This document shows positions 47,232 to 60,667 of a stretch of 64,000 bases of DNA, in pieces; position 1 is the first letter of the stretch; every line of letters starts with the position of its first letter. The stretch covers positions 24,455,580 to 24,519,579 of the forward strand of contig CM052355.1 of assembly GCA_028551475.1 (NCBI GenBank), in the 5' to 3' direction. A program made the position numbers and the translations under genes. The notes under the pieces are model-generated. The model ran no database searches. It was not told the DNA's origin and saw only the letters and a program-made list of their open reading frames with translations. This stretch comes from Casuarina equisetifolia (taxonomy: Eukaryota > Streptophyta > Magnoliopsida > Fagales > Casuarinaceae).

Positions 47232-48507
47232 GTTGCAGTTAAAAGATGTTGGTCGCCAAGCTTGCAATACAACGATTGACTTTCCTTTCCTTCACTCTTG
47301 GGATATATCAGCGTTGCCCAATGTTGACAAAGTTACTAAAATAATGAAAGATGAGATCTAGGCAGGTTTGGAAAGAAGAGTGCGTGGCCGGTGCTGTGTC
47401 ACGCGGCTTTTGTTGGAATATTTTCCCACCGGAGAGAGTGTAAGTACGGCAAAATTCTCTCAAAAAAGGATCATTGCCGGCGGACAGAAGACGGTGTCCC
47501 ATTTTAATACCATTAACCAATCAGTATAAATCATCCCATTCTTAGGAGTTCTCACGACCAGGAATTGCAATGGACTTCCCGACAAGGTTGCCAAACAGGC
47601 GTATATCCTTCATCCCTCGATACAATCCCAACGCTAAAGAAAACAAGATCCACAAAACATACGTATTGCCTTACAAATTGGCGTAAGAACTCTCAACATT
47701 TCACTATCTACTTTTTCCCTGACCGATGTTTGGTCTGTATAGAGAGTAATCAGAACTTGAAAACATGCTTGGAAGTTCAAATAAGGAAAAGGGCACTGCG
47801 TTCTAATGGTAAATGTAAGAAATCATAAATAGTTTCCCCCAAAATTCTGTATACTAAACATGCATCATTGATATGTCAGACGAGTAAAACAGCAGACTGT
47901 TTACGCCCTGGCTTTTAACGGTACAACAGTTTACGTAAATCATTCTCTTGCTATCAAAATTCACTTTACAGGTAAGACAGCAGAAAGACAACAAAAAGGA
48001 ATGCAAAAGTTTCTCCACCAACCTAAATCTTACCTCCCAAAAACCTTTTAAAACCTCAAATATCAAAGAGAAAGAATGAACGAGATTCTCACCACTCAAC
48101 CGTAAACTCTAGGGCTGAAAGGCTTTAAATTATATTTAAAAAGAAAAGAAAAGAAAAGAAAGGGGGTGAAAAGCTTGGAACTATGAGAAGGGGAAAACGG
48201 TGAAACCACAAAGCAGCAGCTAGAAAGAGAAGACCTGCACATCCTACCTTGACTAACTTAAAAATGGTCAATATTGGTTACAGGTGGATAGCACCTTTTA
48301 TGTCCTTAACCCAAGCAATCTCAAGATACTAGGGCTACAACTTTCTCACCCTTCTCTTGGAGATGCAGTCAATTCCTCTCCTCCATCTTCTTGATGTCTC
48401 ACTCCCATCCACACTTTGTTGTGAGTTCCCCAAAAAAAATCCTAAGATTTTGGACTTGAATTTCTTGTTTTGATGTTTATAGAAAAAGGAAAAACTCCAC
48501 CCCTGTT
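47232..48507. other. PADRE promoter and GIP1-like 3' flank
   Basis: The PADRE gene and the GIP1-like gene both run on the minus strand, so this segment should contain the PADRE promoter (nearer 47.3-47.6 kb) and the GIP1-like 3' UTR (nearer 47.9-48.5 kb). No gene or repeat of note. Confidence 0.5.
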
Positions 48508-51500
48508 TCAGTAGTTGCTCGGCCAGTTGACCTGCGCTTGCTGAGGTTGTTGGTAAACACTCCCACCAGGGCCAACCATATCAACAGCTCCTGCCATGGT
48601 CTGAGATTGTTGCAGAAGTGGGTGAATCATTGCCGCAGTCACTGCTTGCCCTGGGTGATAGACACCTGGAAAAGTGCCATGGCCAGCCTGTGTTGGGGTG
48701 AAAGTCACATGCTGACCCTGAGGCGGAATGTTGTAAAATGAACTTGGTAAGGTGGACATGTCTCGGCCAGGTGTAGCAACCCATACAGCTGAACCTTCGC
48801 TCTGAGAAAATGTAAACAGCTTAGTCATCAACCGTCATGAAAGGTTGCTTTCCCAGAAGGAACAAGACAGAAGGAAAAAACATAACAGTAACTGAAGGAG
48901 AAATTTTACAGAAACCCAAAACTTCCTTCTTGCACTCATTAATATACTCAGACCGACAAAGCTCTTCAAAAAATTCAGACTTTCAGAACACTTAATCAAC
49001 AACTACCTCAGTCTTTATAAAGACATGTCAGAGTGTAAATCTATGTATAGTCCCTCAATGAAAAGGCTAGTCAATCTTTACCATCCAAGACCACCGTCAA
49101 ACTAACAGATCATTGGCCTAGACAACAATGACCAAAATTGGGCAATACATTATCGCTACAACATCCATAAAAGAGCATAGATGCAACACATTATGAATTG
49201 CTACCCTCTAAATTTATGTAGCAAGAATCATTCTGTCACGTATTCAATTGAAAATGCCACCTGGAAAACATAGAGAAACTAAAGGGAATCTCAAAGGTGT
49301 ATGCAACTTCTGGGAAAACTTAAAAGAGTAGAGAAAACATACAAAATAAAAGGAAGACAAAAAACAAGGAACTCGATGCATATATCCATCGTACACAGAC
49401 ATCAATATTACTATAACGAATAAAGCTACCAGTAAAAACCCCAACCCCCTTCTGTTTCCCCCTCTTTTCAGCCCTCCACAACTTTTAACAGGTACCAGAT
49501 CCAATAACCACAATCATCCCACCATCTCTATTTCCACAATTGTCTCATGGTTTCTCTCTTTTGACATATAAAAATTTCAAAACTACTAATAACTACATGT
49601 ACCAATATCAAACCTCTATCAGTGCCACCAACTCTTTTTATCATATCAAAGATTTTAGAAACATGTTGAGTCTCTTCTTTTATGTTCAAATTTGCCGAAT
49701 TAAGAAGAGCTGGGGAATTCTAGCATTCAAAAGCAATCGTACAAGCACCGACCATCATAATTTTTCATTTGAAAATAAAGATTTCTAAAAATGATAGCAA
49801 TTCTTAAATGCGTCACAAGATACTAACCTGCTGCCCACCAATATATAGACTACTCTCCTTGAACTGGGACCCAGTGAGATCCTCGTTAGCTGTTGAGTTT
49901 CCAGCATTTGTGGCAGGACTGGGATTATAACCAGCTGGGGAGGAGCCATATGGCCCATAGCCACTAGGCATTCCAATGTGCGTTGCATTTCCTGTGTTAG
50001 TCCCCTGTTTGTATTGTGGAAGTGAGAACTTCACCCCAGTGGCAGGTGTGCCTGGTGGAGCTGGATATACACTGCCAGCTGGAGGCTGCTGAGGAAACCC
50101 ACTGTTGGCCAAGTATTGGGTGATGGCTGGCGGTGGAACATAGAAGGGAGAAAAATAATGACCATATGGAAAGAAGTTAGGAGGATAATGGGAAATATGA
50201 ACTCCAGCTGGTGGCCGATAGACAGGAACTGGCTGCTGAGTCACAGCTATTGAGCTTTGCATGAGCCCTGCAGCTTGAGTTACCAGTGGTGTAGGACCTG
50301 CAGTAGACAGGAGGCCACCCTGCAAAAAGGCATATAATATGGCAGAAAAAAATTAGACAATATGTAAATGAAAATGTTTACATCAATGCAATTTTGTGGC
50401 TCAGATAAAGAAAAAACACACATGCAATGTTATCAATTCATGAGGCATCAAATACTGATAGTAAAAGAGGAGAAAGGGAGAGAGGAAAGAGACAAAGAGG
50501 TTATTCCAAATTTATTGGAGGTAAGATGCGTAAGCAGAATTATTTTGAGCAGCATCATAATTTTCTAGAATTACAGCTAAGACAAATACCGACTTCAAGA
50601 TCACAGCAACAAGTGCGTGTGCTATTTGACAAGATCAAAATTCCTAATTTATTGATTGGGCTTGGTTTTGGCCATTTGTACTATCGGGCACAAGAGAGTA
50701 GATTCACACTTCAGTATATCCCCCCATTAGACCCCTCAGGTGCTGTTTGACCACGTCTCTAGTGTTGGAACACACAACAATCATGATAGATAAGCAAACA
50801 TACAAAGAAGAAGTTCATGGAAACATACTCTATGCAAAGAAGTCATAAAAATTTAACCAAGAAGCAACACCTAATGTACCCTCTCCAATAAACAGGCTTC
50901 TGATGTACCCTCTCCAACAAACAGATATTCTCAAGCAGGAAACCTAGAGAACTTTTCTCCCACCATGAATGCTAAGCTAGATGCTTTATCTGTGCAAACC
51001 TCTTGATAAGACTCAGAACTTGATGGTGACAATGCCGCAACATTCCCACTATGTGGTGGCAACAACAGGAGAAGGAAAAGAAGACAGATGACCATCACTA
51101 TCAGCACCCGAGCAGTAGAATTGGGCATAATAACTTGGATCAAATGGCTGTTGGACCAATAGAGACAAAGGCAACTAATAACCAACGGCAATTGCTTTCA
51201 GCCTAAAATCTAGTCAACCAAAATATTGCAGAACTTCAAGTAACAGTGAATCAGCAATAATGATCACTACTCTTTCATACCACAAGCCACATCAATCAGA
51301 AAACGTAGCACAGTTAATCAACATATCAAATTTTGGATCACTGAAATCAAATTTGATCCCGGTCCAAAACTAAATTTTGAATTAGAATAGCTAGATTAGC
51401 ATGTAACAAAGTAGAATAGAGGTATGGGGGCTCACAATGAAGCTTGGAAGACGGGAAACATCACGTGCTTGCGACTCTGAGTTTTCAAATGGTGCAAGCT

Positions 51501-54500
51501 GACTCCCTAACATTGGGGGTACTAACCCAAAACTGTAGTTTGGAGAAGTAACCACCGAGTGCTGATTCCCTCCAGAAGCCAATGCAGTCTTCTGCTTAGA
51601 TTCGTTATTCTCTGGAACTGTACTGGATGACACATCACCATCACCAGAAGATAAATTTTGAGGCACATGTGTTGGTGATTGAGGGTGATCAGGATAATGT
51701 CCCTCTTCAGCAGGTACCAATGTATTGTGACTGCTGGATCCAACAATACAATATAAAGAAATATAAAAATGGAATTTAATATAGCAGAACATGCAAGCAG
51801 AGAAAATTGCACCAGAAATGCAAGGACCACAGGGAAGTTGCTTTCCAACAGTTACCAAGAGTCAACCTAAACATGTTGCATGCATGGGAGACAGGGGAGA
51901 CCTTCATTAAAAGATCCCAATAAGAGCTAAAGATGCAAGCTATCCAAAAACATTATAATCTTTAGTTGGACAGCAATGCTCCACTAACTTGTAGCTACAG
52001 GTTTTTCTTAATAGATGCAAAGATCTGTCTATAACACCCAAAAAAAATTTTAAAAAAAAGGCTGGTCCTAGCTGATAAGCAAGCCAAAGTCCCGAAATAA
52101 CATATAACCAGTTAATAAAGGTGCCCAATATTACAACCACCGGTAAAATAGTTTATATCAATGAAAAGAAAGAAAAGGGGGAAGAGGACGAGGGGGGGGG
52201 GGGGTGTTTAGAAGCAAAAGTAACTTTTAGATTCCCCTAATATCATTTTCTACTAAAATTACAATCTTGTCTTTTCCATAACTTAAATTGAGCAGTGGTA
52301 ACAAAATCCCTAGTCTGAGGTAGATTAAACAATTGAGAAGTGCATTAAAACTCAACTAAAGTTAAAAGTATATATCCAAACCTTGAGGCATGTTCCTCCA
52401 CACTTTCCTCAACATCCTGCGAAGCTTCAGACAGAGAAGTAGAGCTCTTTTCACTCTCAGGGCCACTGACATAGCTTGTAGTTACTCCAAAGCTAGCACC
52501 AAAACTTCCAAAACTCAACTTGGTTCTTTCAGATTCAGGGACATGGATATGGTTTGGAAGAATAACAAGCTGACGTTGTGGAAGTCGCAAGTCCTGAAGC
52601 TTCTTTTGCAGTTTTGCAGTTGCTTCTTCCATATCAAGAGCTCTAGATTCAGTCTGCATCTGATCAGTAGATTCAACTGAAACAGTGGGAACATCAGATG
52701 GACAGGCGCTGCCAGCTGTTCCGGAACCTTGAACAACAGTACTAGTTGTTGGCTTTGGTTTCCACTCCTTATTAGAACCAACTGTTGAAGACAGAAACCA
52801 AAAACCACTTCGTAAGTCATGTGCAAGTCATCCAACTATGATTGGTCGCTAAGACAGAAAAAAACTTAGTATTCTGCTAACAAATAACTCTTGCTGATAG
52901 GAAAATTTTACTAAACAGAGCAATCAGATCAATGCATGATCAAGCCAAAGATTGAAACAGTTTTCACTTCCTATTTTACAGTCAAAAAACTGGTGGAAAC
53001 TTTTGCCTAATATGCCATCAATTCATTCAAAAGCGATTCAATATGACAATAAGAGACAATAGCTAATAGAACTCCATATGTCAAGTAGCAAAACATGCCC
53101 AACATTTTTTTTTTTTTTGGAGTGGGATTGGAAGGAATAAACTAAAAAGTCTCATCACAACAAAGCTTAGAAATCAAAGACCTATCTGGCAGATTACTTA
53201 GGGTGAGAATAAAAAATCAGCTGGCCTGGAATACATAAAAACTCAAAATTCTGAATATAGCTTGGAACAACTAACAATGTCAGTACCAATAGAGTTTTTA
53301 ATTTAGAGAAGACATTGATCCCTTTGACAACTAGCAATTAAGCATCCATGGAGTGCTTGTATTATGACAAAAGCCCAAGAAAATAGCATCCCTTCTACAA
53401 ATTCTATTTTGGGTTTTGCGAGGGGTGGGGGTGCCCGGAGGGGGGATGGGGGTGGGGGTTTGGGTGTTGTTGCTAGTGGTAGTTGGGAGGAGTTTATTTT
53501 TAAACCAAAATTCTTCATAGAACTCTCATTGAGATCTATCTGACATCTCCAATATCCCCAAAGTTATACAACAATTGCAACAGAAAAACATTACTTTAAA
53601 TTGTGTACCTTTCTGAGGGCCAATTATTTGTTGTGACCGGCTACTGTAATTAGATGAAGGCCTAGTGACCGATGGGCTGCTATGGGTTAGTGTAGATGAC
53701 GCTAGTGATGACTCAGCGGCCTGATTTTTGACAATTCCTTCAGGTTTGCTAAGCATCTTTCCCTGCATGGAACCACTACTAATCTTGGAGCCTGTTAACA
53801 GTCATTAACAAAAGCTAATGTGTTAATCAAATAGGAAAATTTTATAAAAAAATATAAGCGTCCACTGAACAGAAATTTTTAGAGTTCTCACCAGCAGCTA
53901 ATTTGTTCTCAGCATTGGTAACTGCACTTGGTTCGCCGGGAGATCGATTGTTCCCTACTTCTCGTTTAATTGCGCCCACAGAAGAAGGGGGCCGTAAATC
54001 ACTAGATGGAACTAGCACAGGGTCCAAAGATGAGAAACAGACTGCTGATGAAGAAGATTGTGATGTTGATACTGAACAGTTACTGGAGCCTGGTGAGGAT
54101 AGTGCATTCAAGTCCCCAGTCCCATAGGTAATGACAGAATCTTTGTTTCCATAAGCAGGAGCTGGCACAGTCCCCAGACTGCTAATGGCAACAGAAGATG
54201 AACTTTCTTCTGGACCACTGGCAGGACCATTGGCAAAGACGGCCACAGGGCTGCAAGGAATATTTAATGATCATAAATCGTATGAAACTTTACCTATTTA
54301 CAGACTTTGTACTATATTTTAGTAGACCAAACTAGTATATGAGAATTGGATTCACAAATTGAAACCACCTTGTTACCGGACTTTTATCTTTAGTTTTTGT
54401 GTCCAGAGAAGCAGGTAAAGATGGATTGACAGCCTTCTCTTCAGCTTGGTTCATTCCATTCTCCTTTCCAGGACCAGAGTTCCTGCCACCACCAGCATCT

Positions 54501-56974
54501 GGGGAGAAAAGAACCAGTTATATCAGTTTTGTGGGCCAAACTGACCAATAACATGATAATATTGTGTAAATTGTTTTCCTATTTTTGGTTTCTTGTTGGT
54601 GAGTGTTTCTCTTCCCTTAGGGGTGGGCATTGGCTGGCATAACTCCCCAGCAACATACTAAAGCTAATAAAACAGAACAAGTTCCTTATAAAAGTAAACA
54701 ATATTATACTTATTAACTCATCACAACAAATGTTCTAAGGAAGTATATTTCAAGATAAGCCACCAACAAATTGTGAAAAATCCAATCAAGCCTATTCTTC
54801 GAACTAAAAATCTTAAGGAAACTTTTCGTCTGAAATAGTTGTTCACCATGTGACATGTGTCGAGGTGCAAAATTCATCCGTCCACTCCTACCCCCTCGCC
54901 CCTGGGGACCTGGTCTCCATCGTGATTCTGCAGACTCTTTAGGGTGTGGGTTCTGCAAGAATATAAGAATTTAAGCAGAAAGATTAGTACAGTTCAGAGT
55001 GATGCAGAAGGACTATAACAACTCATCACCGTCCAAGCACCTGCAAACATCATGCTGCTTTTAGTCTCTAATTGATTGAACGAGACCAAGAACCCTTATA
55101 AATCCATGGCAATGTCTAAATACACATCTATTCATCACCTTCTCCGGTGATCCTCTTAAACAACCCCCACCCCAAAAACTTACCTCCTAAAAGAATATGT
55201 GGGGGGGGGGGGGGGGGGTGCACAAGCAGACACTTATTTGAATCATAAAGCAAGATCACAGACCAATAAAATAGATCAGAAGAAAGGTCACTGGCCAAAG
55301 TGAGTAAATATTTAGGATCATAAAGCAAGGTCATATACCAATCAGATAAAGTGAGACTCAGGTAAAAAACCAATAAAATTAAACCTTCAACTACACAAGC
55401 TCAAAAGACATATTTCAATAATTAAGTTACAAAAGAACCTCCACCTCTTTTCTCCTGTCACGCTTCCTTTTGACCTCATGAAATGTATCTGTGGAACAGC
55501 AGAAACAAACGTTAACTTGTTAAGAACGGGTTGCAAAGGAAAATAAAAGAAAGAGAGCAAGAAAAAGGAATGCAAGCATACCGCAAATTAGATTTTTTAA
55601 CCATTCAAATTACAAGAAATAAACTTCGATGAAAATTTAGAGGTAAATAGAGGCCAGTCGTACAGGACACAACCAGAAAGACTTCCCAATTGTTTGCTTG
55701 AACCAAGAACTCAAAAGAGACAATTAAATGCACTTAACTACATGAAAACATAATAAGTTACTACTATAAATGAGGGGTATTAATCCATAGGAATCACACA
55801 CAATAAATTAACACGTTACTACTACATGAAAACATTATAAACTCAAAACTAATAGCTTGCACTTAATAATAGACCACTTTACGTCTCCGATGGAATGCTT
55901 AAACCAAATATCAAAATGTACTCTCTCTGAATGACTATAGTCCAGCCTTTTGCAGATGCACTCCATAAAATCAACTTTCTAAAAGCACCAGAGGTAGCAA
56001 TACATGGTTGATAGCTGAAACCAAATAGCTACAATTACAAGAAATCTTTGAACTGAATATGCTTGAGAATGGCAACAATGAAATCTGTCTCTAGCGTGAA
56101 CACTACTGACTATAGTTTATGGTAGTTCAAAATAGTCAAACAACATAAACTTGATCACTTTTTTTTTTTTCTTTTGCTGGGAGAGAGAGTAAACAGAGCA
56201 AGAGAACGCATAAGTTCTAAATTTATCAGTCCACTTTCTCTCGGGTTTCTGACCTAAAAAATTGAGAATTAAAGATGAAATCATATAACATACACTTGGA
56301 AAAGAACATGTATAAGCAATTCATCGGGATGATTCTTATAGTCCTTTTTTTTCTGAAAACCCTATCTCATTGCTTAGTCCCTATTTTCTCAAAATCAAAA
56401 CGAACAATCCAACCACCGACATCAATCTTTACAAGGTACCGGAAATGATTCCTAGTATCGAACAAAACTAAATTTTTTTCGCAAACAATAGAGAATAGAA
56501 AAAAGTGCTTTCCTTTCAGAAATAGAAAGGTGTCAAAGACACAAACAGGATATAAGAATCTCAAACTTCTCCCTTACAAAAAGCAAACCAACAGTAAAAA
56601 ACCCATCATAGGAAACTTAAATATTTCCACTTCGTCCACTGCAAGCAAAAATCAAATCAAAGGAACACTGAACCAACACATCCCGGATGAGAAAACAGCA
56701 AGGCGACCCATGGATCACCGACGAAGCAAGAAAAGTCGATCAGGATCAGGAACCCGTAAGCTGAAAGAGAAGCAGAGAGGGCAAAGAAAGGAAAGGGAAA
56801 GGCAATTGTACCCTGGAGAAGGAGCTTATTAGCGGTCTCGTTGGGATCCATGGAACATTCTTTGAGCATTGCGTGAATCTCCTCGTCAGTGTGGCTGCCG
56901 GCGATCTCCTTGATATCCTGGATCATCTTCCTGACAGTACCAGGGATTGGAGCCTTGGACCCCCCACCGCTCAT
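48508..56974 (-). CDS. GBF-interacting protein 1-like
   Basis: Ten exons: 56974-56812, 55488-55445, 54952-54847, 54498-54369, 54250-53892, 53791-53609, 52781-52382, 51730-51436, 50319-49828, 48801-48508. They sum to 2466 bases, 821 residues, with all phases agreeing. GIP1 from Arabidopsis binds G-box factors and enhances their DNA binding. Residues about 8-60 form the GIP1_N domain (PGTVRKMIQDIKEIAGSH, then EEIHAMLKECSMDPNETANK), a UBA-like helical bundle, followed by the basic HEVKRKRDRRKE. Ser-rich disordered sequence follows, then a short conserved motif (LQDLRLPQRQLVILPNHIHV), and a Pro/Gln/Tyr/Gly-rich C terminus. Exon 4 must end at 54369: the stronger-looking donor eight bases earlier breaks the frame. 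Introns carry long G-runs on the plus strand. Confidence 0.88.
52192..52204. repeat. 13-base G homopolymer in a GIP1-like intron
   Basis: An uninterrupted G run on the plus strand (C run in the transcript), in the intron between exons 7 and 8. Confidence 0.9.
55201..55218. repeat. 18-base G homopolymer in GIP1-like intron 2
   Basis: An uninterrupted G run on the plus strand, which is a C run in the transcript. It lies in the intron between exons 2 and 3, and its length may be unreliable in the assembly. Confidence 0.9.
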
Positions 56975-57196
56975 CTTTGCAACCCCAGGAAAAAAGAAAC
57001 TCCGACACTAAATATTATTGAAATAAATATATTAATGAGTGAGCCTATCTGTGTACAATTGAAGAAACAGAAGCAGAGGAAAACAGAGATGGCGAAAACG
57101 AAGCTCCTGAGGGATTGGCGTGGAGTTGATAGTAGGAGAAGAGCGGCAGAAGAGAGAAATTTTTCCTTTTTATGGGTTTTTGAATTTGATCTACGT

Positions 57197-57198
57197 GA

Positions 57199-57234
<36 letters not shown>

Positions 57235-57248
57235 AAAGGGAAGGGAAG

Positions 57249-57281
<33 letters not shown>
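57197..57281. repeat. (GAAA)n followed by (GA)n in the GIP1-like 5' flank
   Basis: About ten GAAA units at 57197-57236, then a GA tract at 57252-57281. It lies 220-310 bases upstream of the GIP1-like ATG and reads as TTTC/TC on the sense strand, probably promoter or leader. Confidence 0.93.
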
Positions 57282-57283
<2 letters not shown>

Positions 57284-57299
57284 AGAGAAGAGGGAGGGA

Positions 57300-60100
57300 G
57301 CAAAATGAAGTGTGTTTTTTTTTGGATTGTAGAGCTTTTTGGTTTTTCTCCCTTTCATTTCTTTTTATTTTTTTCCTTTTTTTTTTGCTTTTTCTTTTCT
57401 CTTTTCAATTCCTTATTGCCAAAGGCTTTCCAAATCCAACCCAAACAGAGCCTATGTTACCATACTTAATTACTTAAGTAATTACACTACTCAACTCCTA
57501 ATCATTTCATGGTTCCTGTTATACAACTACGAATAGAGTAGTTGCAACTACTTTTCCAAGGGGGGTGAGTGCCATTTTGATAGTTATTTAACTACTCAAC
57601 ACTCTAATTACATATTCTATGATCACCATGAACTAATAAATGAATCTTTTCTTTGAAATTGTTATTTTGGTGCAAGAAACAAGAAACAAGAAAGAAGGTT
57701 CAATTTAAAGCAGATCAGAGATGTCCAATTCAACACATGAAGAATAAGGAAAACTTCACCATCTGCCTGCATTTGAGCAAAGACAATGGCAGGTCATGCA
57801 AATGGAAATCGACATTGACATATGTTGTTGTATTCGATTAGAGGAAATACACGAACAATGGTTTTATTACGTATGTATGTATTTTTAGTAAGATCCATGT
57901 ATGATGTAATTAACTGCGAGTTTTGGGTTATGATTATGGGGATTACCTTTGGGTTTGACTAGCCCACTTTGTTTGACTTATGCGTTTGGGGCTTTTCCTT
58001 GTATTGTTACAAATAACGCTATAAATGATTGTAAAAAAACAACGACGACGACGACGACGACGACAACAACAATCACAACAACAAATATACCATGCAATCC
58101 AATCATACAGACACATCGTGATTATTGTGTCTGTATTTTAAGATGACGGCTGTAAACAGTTTCCTACGAAAATACGCAGGAACATAGGCCTTTCTTGTGC
58201 CTGTTACTGTTTTTCCTCGCTGGACAGAAGTTCCACGTGAAGTTTCCAGTTTATTGCGAGATTCAATTGTACGTTTTAAGTTGCTGACACAAAAGGTTGT
58301 AGAACCGCTTGACCTTCTAACACACGTACCATATTGTGTCTCGTGAAATAGTTCACTGACCGGAATAACCCTTTTACAGTCTTTATATATTTAAAAATTT
58401 TAATATCTAATATAAAAGTCAACTCAAAAAATAATAAAATTTATTATTTTATAAATAAAAATTTTAATAATGTAAAATTTATTATCTACGTCTTAATAAA
58501 ATTTATGTCATATTCCTTAAACATGTTTAACAAAAATTATCATAGGCCTATTTGTTATAAACTTTTCATATATTAAGAAGGTATAAGAAAGTTTTTAATC
58601 ATATAAAAAAGTTTCATTATTCTTTTTATTTTATTAAGTTAACATTTTAGGTTAGATTGAAGACCCATGATAATTGGCTACATGGTCAAATTACAATTGC
58701 AACTGTTATCTCTTAGTATGAAATAGCTAATGAGCCTCACCTAGATTGAGAGCGATGTATATTTGGTAAAAGATAATGTTACAAACTTCTCCTGCATGAC
58801 CAAGCCAAGCAAAAATTTCTAATCATAAAGAGGCTTCTGAATGAGTTAGCCAATGTGCTAAGAGTGTCACTGGAAACCCATCTTTTCCCGGAATAGAAAA
58901 TTACTGGTAGTGGAGTAGGCAGGTCAAGATAGAACTTGCGACGAGACAAAGCCGAAATTATAGACGACTAACTACCACCACCCGTAGGCGATCTAGAATG
59001 GGCAAAACAATGGGATAAAGTATCATGCCCTGAAACATGGGTGGATACAAAGCTTGATGTCACCTAAACTCATACCTTGCATTACCAGATGCAAGAGTGT
59101 TCACAGAATTTGAGATTTATAGCAACGAAGATACTATAAAGAAAGCGATGCACAGATTTTTCAAGCTCCGAAAACAGGTCTATAAGTTATAACAAGGAAG
59201 TGATTGCAAAGTAGGTGGATTCTAAAGGGGTAAAAGGATTGCAAATGCAATATCTGTAATTGCATGTTTGTGTTCACGTAAATGATATTTTGATGATCAC
59301 CAACATAATGTGACATTATTTTTAAAAGCATATACTTTCGTATGCTCAAGTCCATGTCCCAAAAGGAAAAAGATTTGGGTCTATACTTAAAATCTGACAA
59401 AGTGATCTTGTAACGAACCAAAAATCCTATATGTATGTATGAAATATATGCAAATATGGTTGACATATATTTAAGAAAATGCAACTTTTGTATGAGCTAA
59501 AACTACAGTATTTAGGTTCAATGTAATTAGCAAGACTTAGGACTAAAAGTTCCAAATTCAACACTTGGACGTGTGAGTTCCGTACAGGCTATCTTCTGCT
59601 CAAAATGACAAAGTTTTTAGGTGAAAAAAGTTACAAGAAAGAGAGTTCTTTATGCATTAGTAGACGGAAGTTACTGTTCACACCTCATGCACTGTTTTTT
59701 GCCATCCTAAACAAAACACCTTATATGAATCTAAATGTGATAAAAACATGCTATTATCTAGAGCGGTACCAAAAGTCGTAGACTAGAAATTTGAGAGGTT
59801 CGGTTCAATCACGGCTTGATAGGCATATCCAACAAACAAATTCATGGCAACCAACACTTTTATTATAATGGCTTACCGTACATGACCCATTTTTAATGGA
59901 ACAGGCTATTACCATCGAAAGGTCAAAATCTATGTGCCTAGAAAACTCTAATAAAAGAGGGTAATATTCCAACTGTAGATATAGGAAAATGAACAAAAAA
60001 ATAGACAAAAAAAAGAGTAAAAACAGTTTAACAATAACTATTCTATATTAGGCATAAAGTCTTACAGAATATAATAGGATCTCAACTGCAAAACAAATTT
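57300..60100. other. AT-rich spacer between the GIP1-like gene and the copia remnant
   Basis: No gene is supported. It holds an (ACG/ACA)n tract at about 58041-58072 and very AT-rich sequence at 58380-58640. Part of 58.7-60.1 kb may be the 5' LTR and leader of the element downstream, but I found no paired LTR. Confidence 0.45.
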
Positions 60101-60189
60101 GGGATAATTCTAAGAAAGTAAAACAATCAAAAGTAATCGAGTTAGTGCATGATTATGAGCTATTTAAAAGTGGAATCAAATGCTTACTG

Positions 60190-60614
60190 ATAAAAAAAAA
60201 TTGTTGTAAAGGAAGCAAAAGATTTGGATACTCTTTTCCTAGATGGGCCGTTAGGATCTCTTAAAAAATATGAGATACAAATGTTAAGCGGAGACAGAAG
60301 AAGAAAATAAGCAAAAAAAAATAAAAAGATGTTGCATTTGAAGCAACAAATGTTTCCAATGATGAAAGACTCAAAAAGATAATGACAATGAATTTACCAT
60401 GTCGGCTAGAAGATTTAAGAAGTTTTATATGAAGGAAAGAACGAAAAATAGAAAAGTGGTCAAATGGGATGAAACTAATGATGATCTTTATTTTAAGTGT
60501 AGAAAACATGGCTACATCAAGACAAGCTGTCCCTATCCAAAGAAGAAGGATTAGAAACCAAACCATAAGCCCAAAGAAAAGCTATGATTGTTGCTTGGGA
60601 TGATAAGAAGTCTA

Positions 60615-60667
<53 letters not shown>

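Noticed and set aside
49244..49513. Hydrophobic 89-codon frame within a GIP1-like intron
   Set aside because: It lies between well-supported exons 9 and 10, and pyrimidine-rich intron sequence gives Leu/Phe/Val runs by chance.
57120..57308. Open frame through the GAAA/GA microsatellites
   Set aside because: Open only because the repeats lack stop codons.
58041..58072. (ACG)n tract read as poly-Thr
   Set aside because: Simple repeat in spacer, with no surrounding coding signal.
59161..60100. Possible 5' LTR or primer-binding site of the copia element
   Set aside because: I could not find a matching second copy in the window or a convincing tRNA-complementary stretch.
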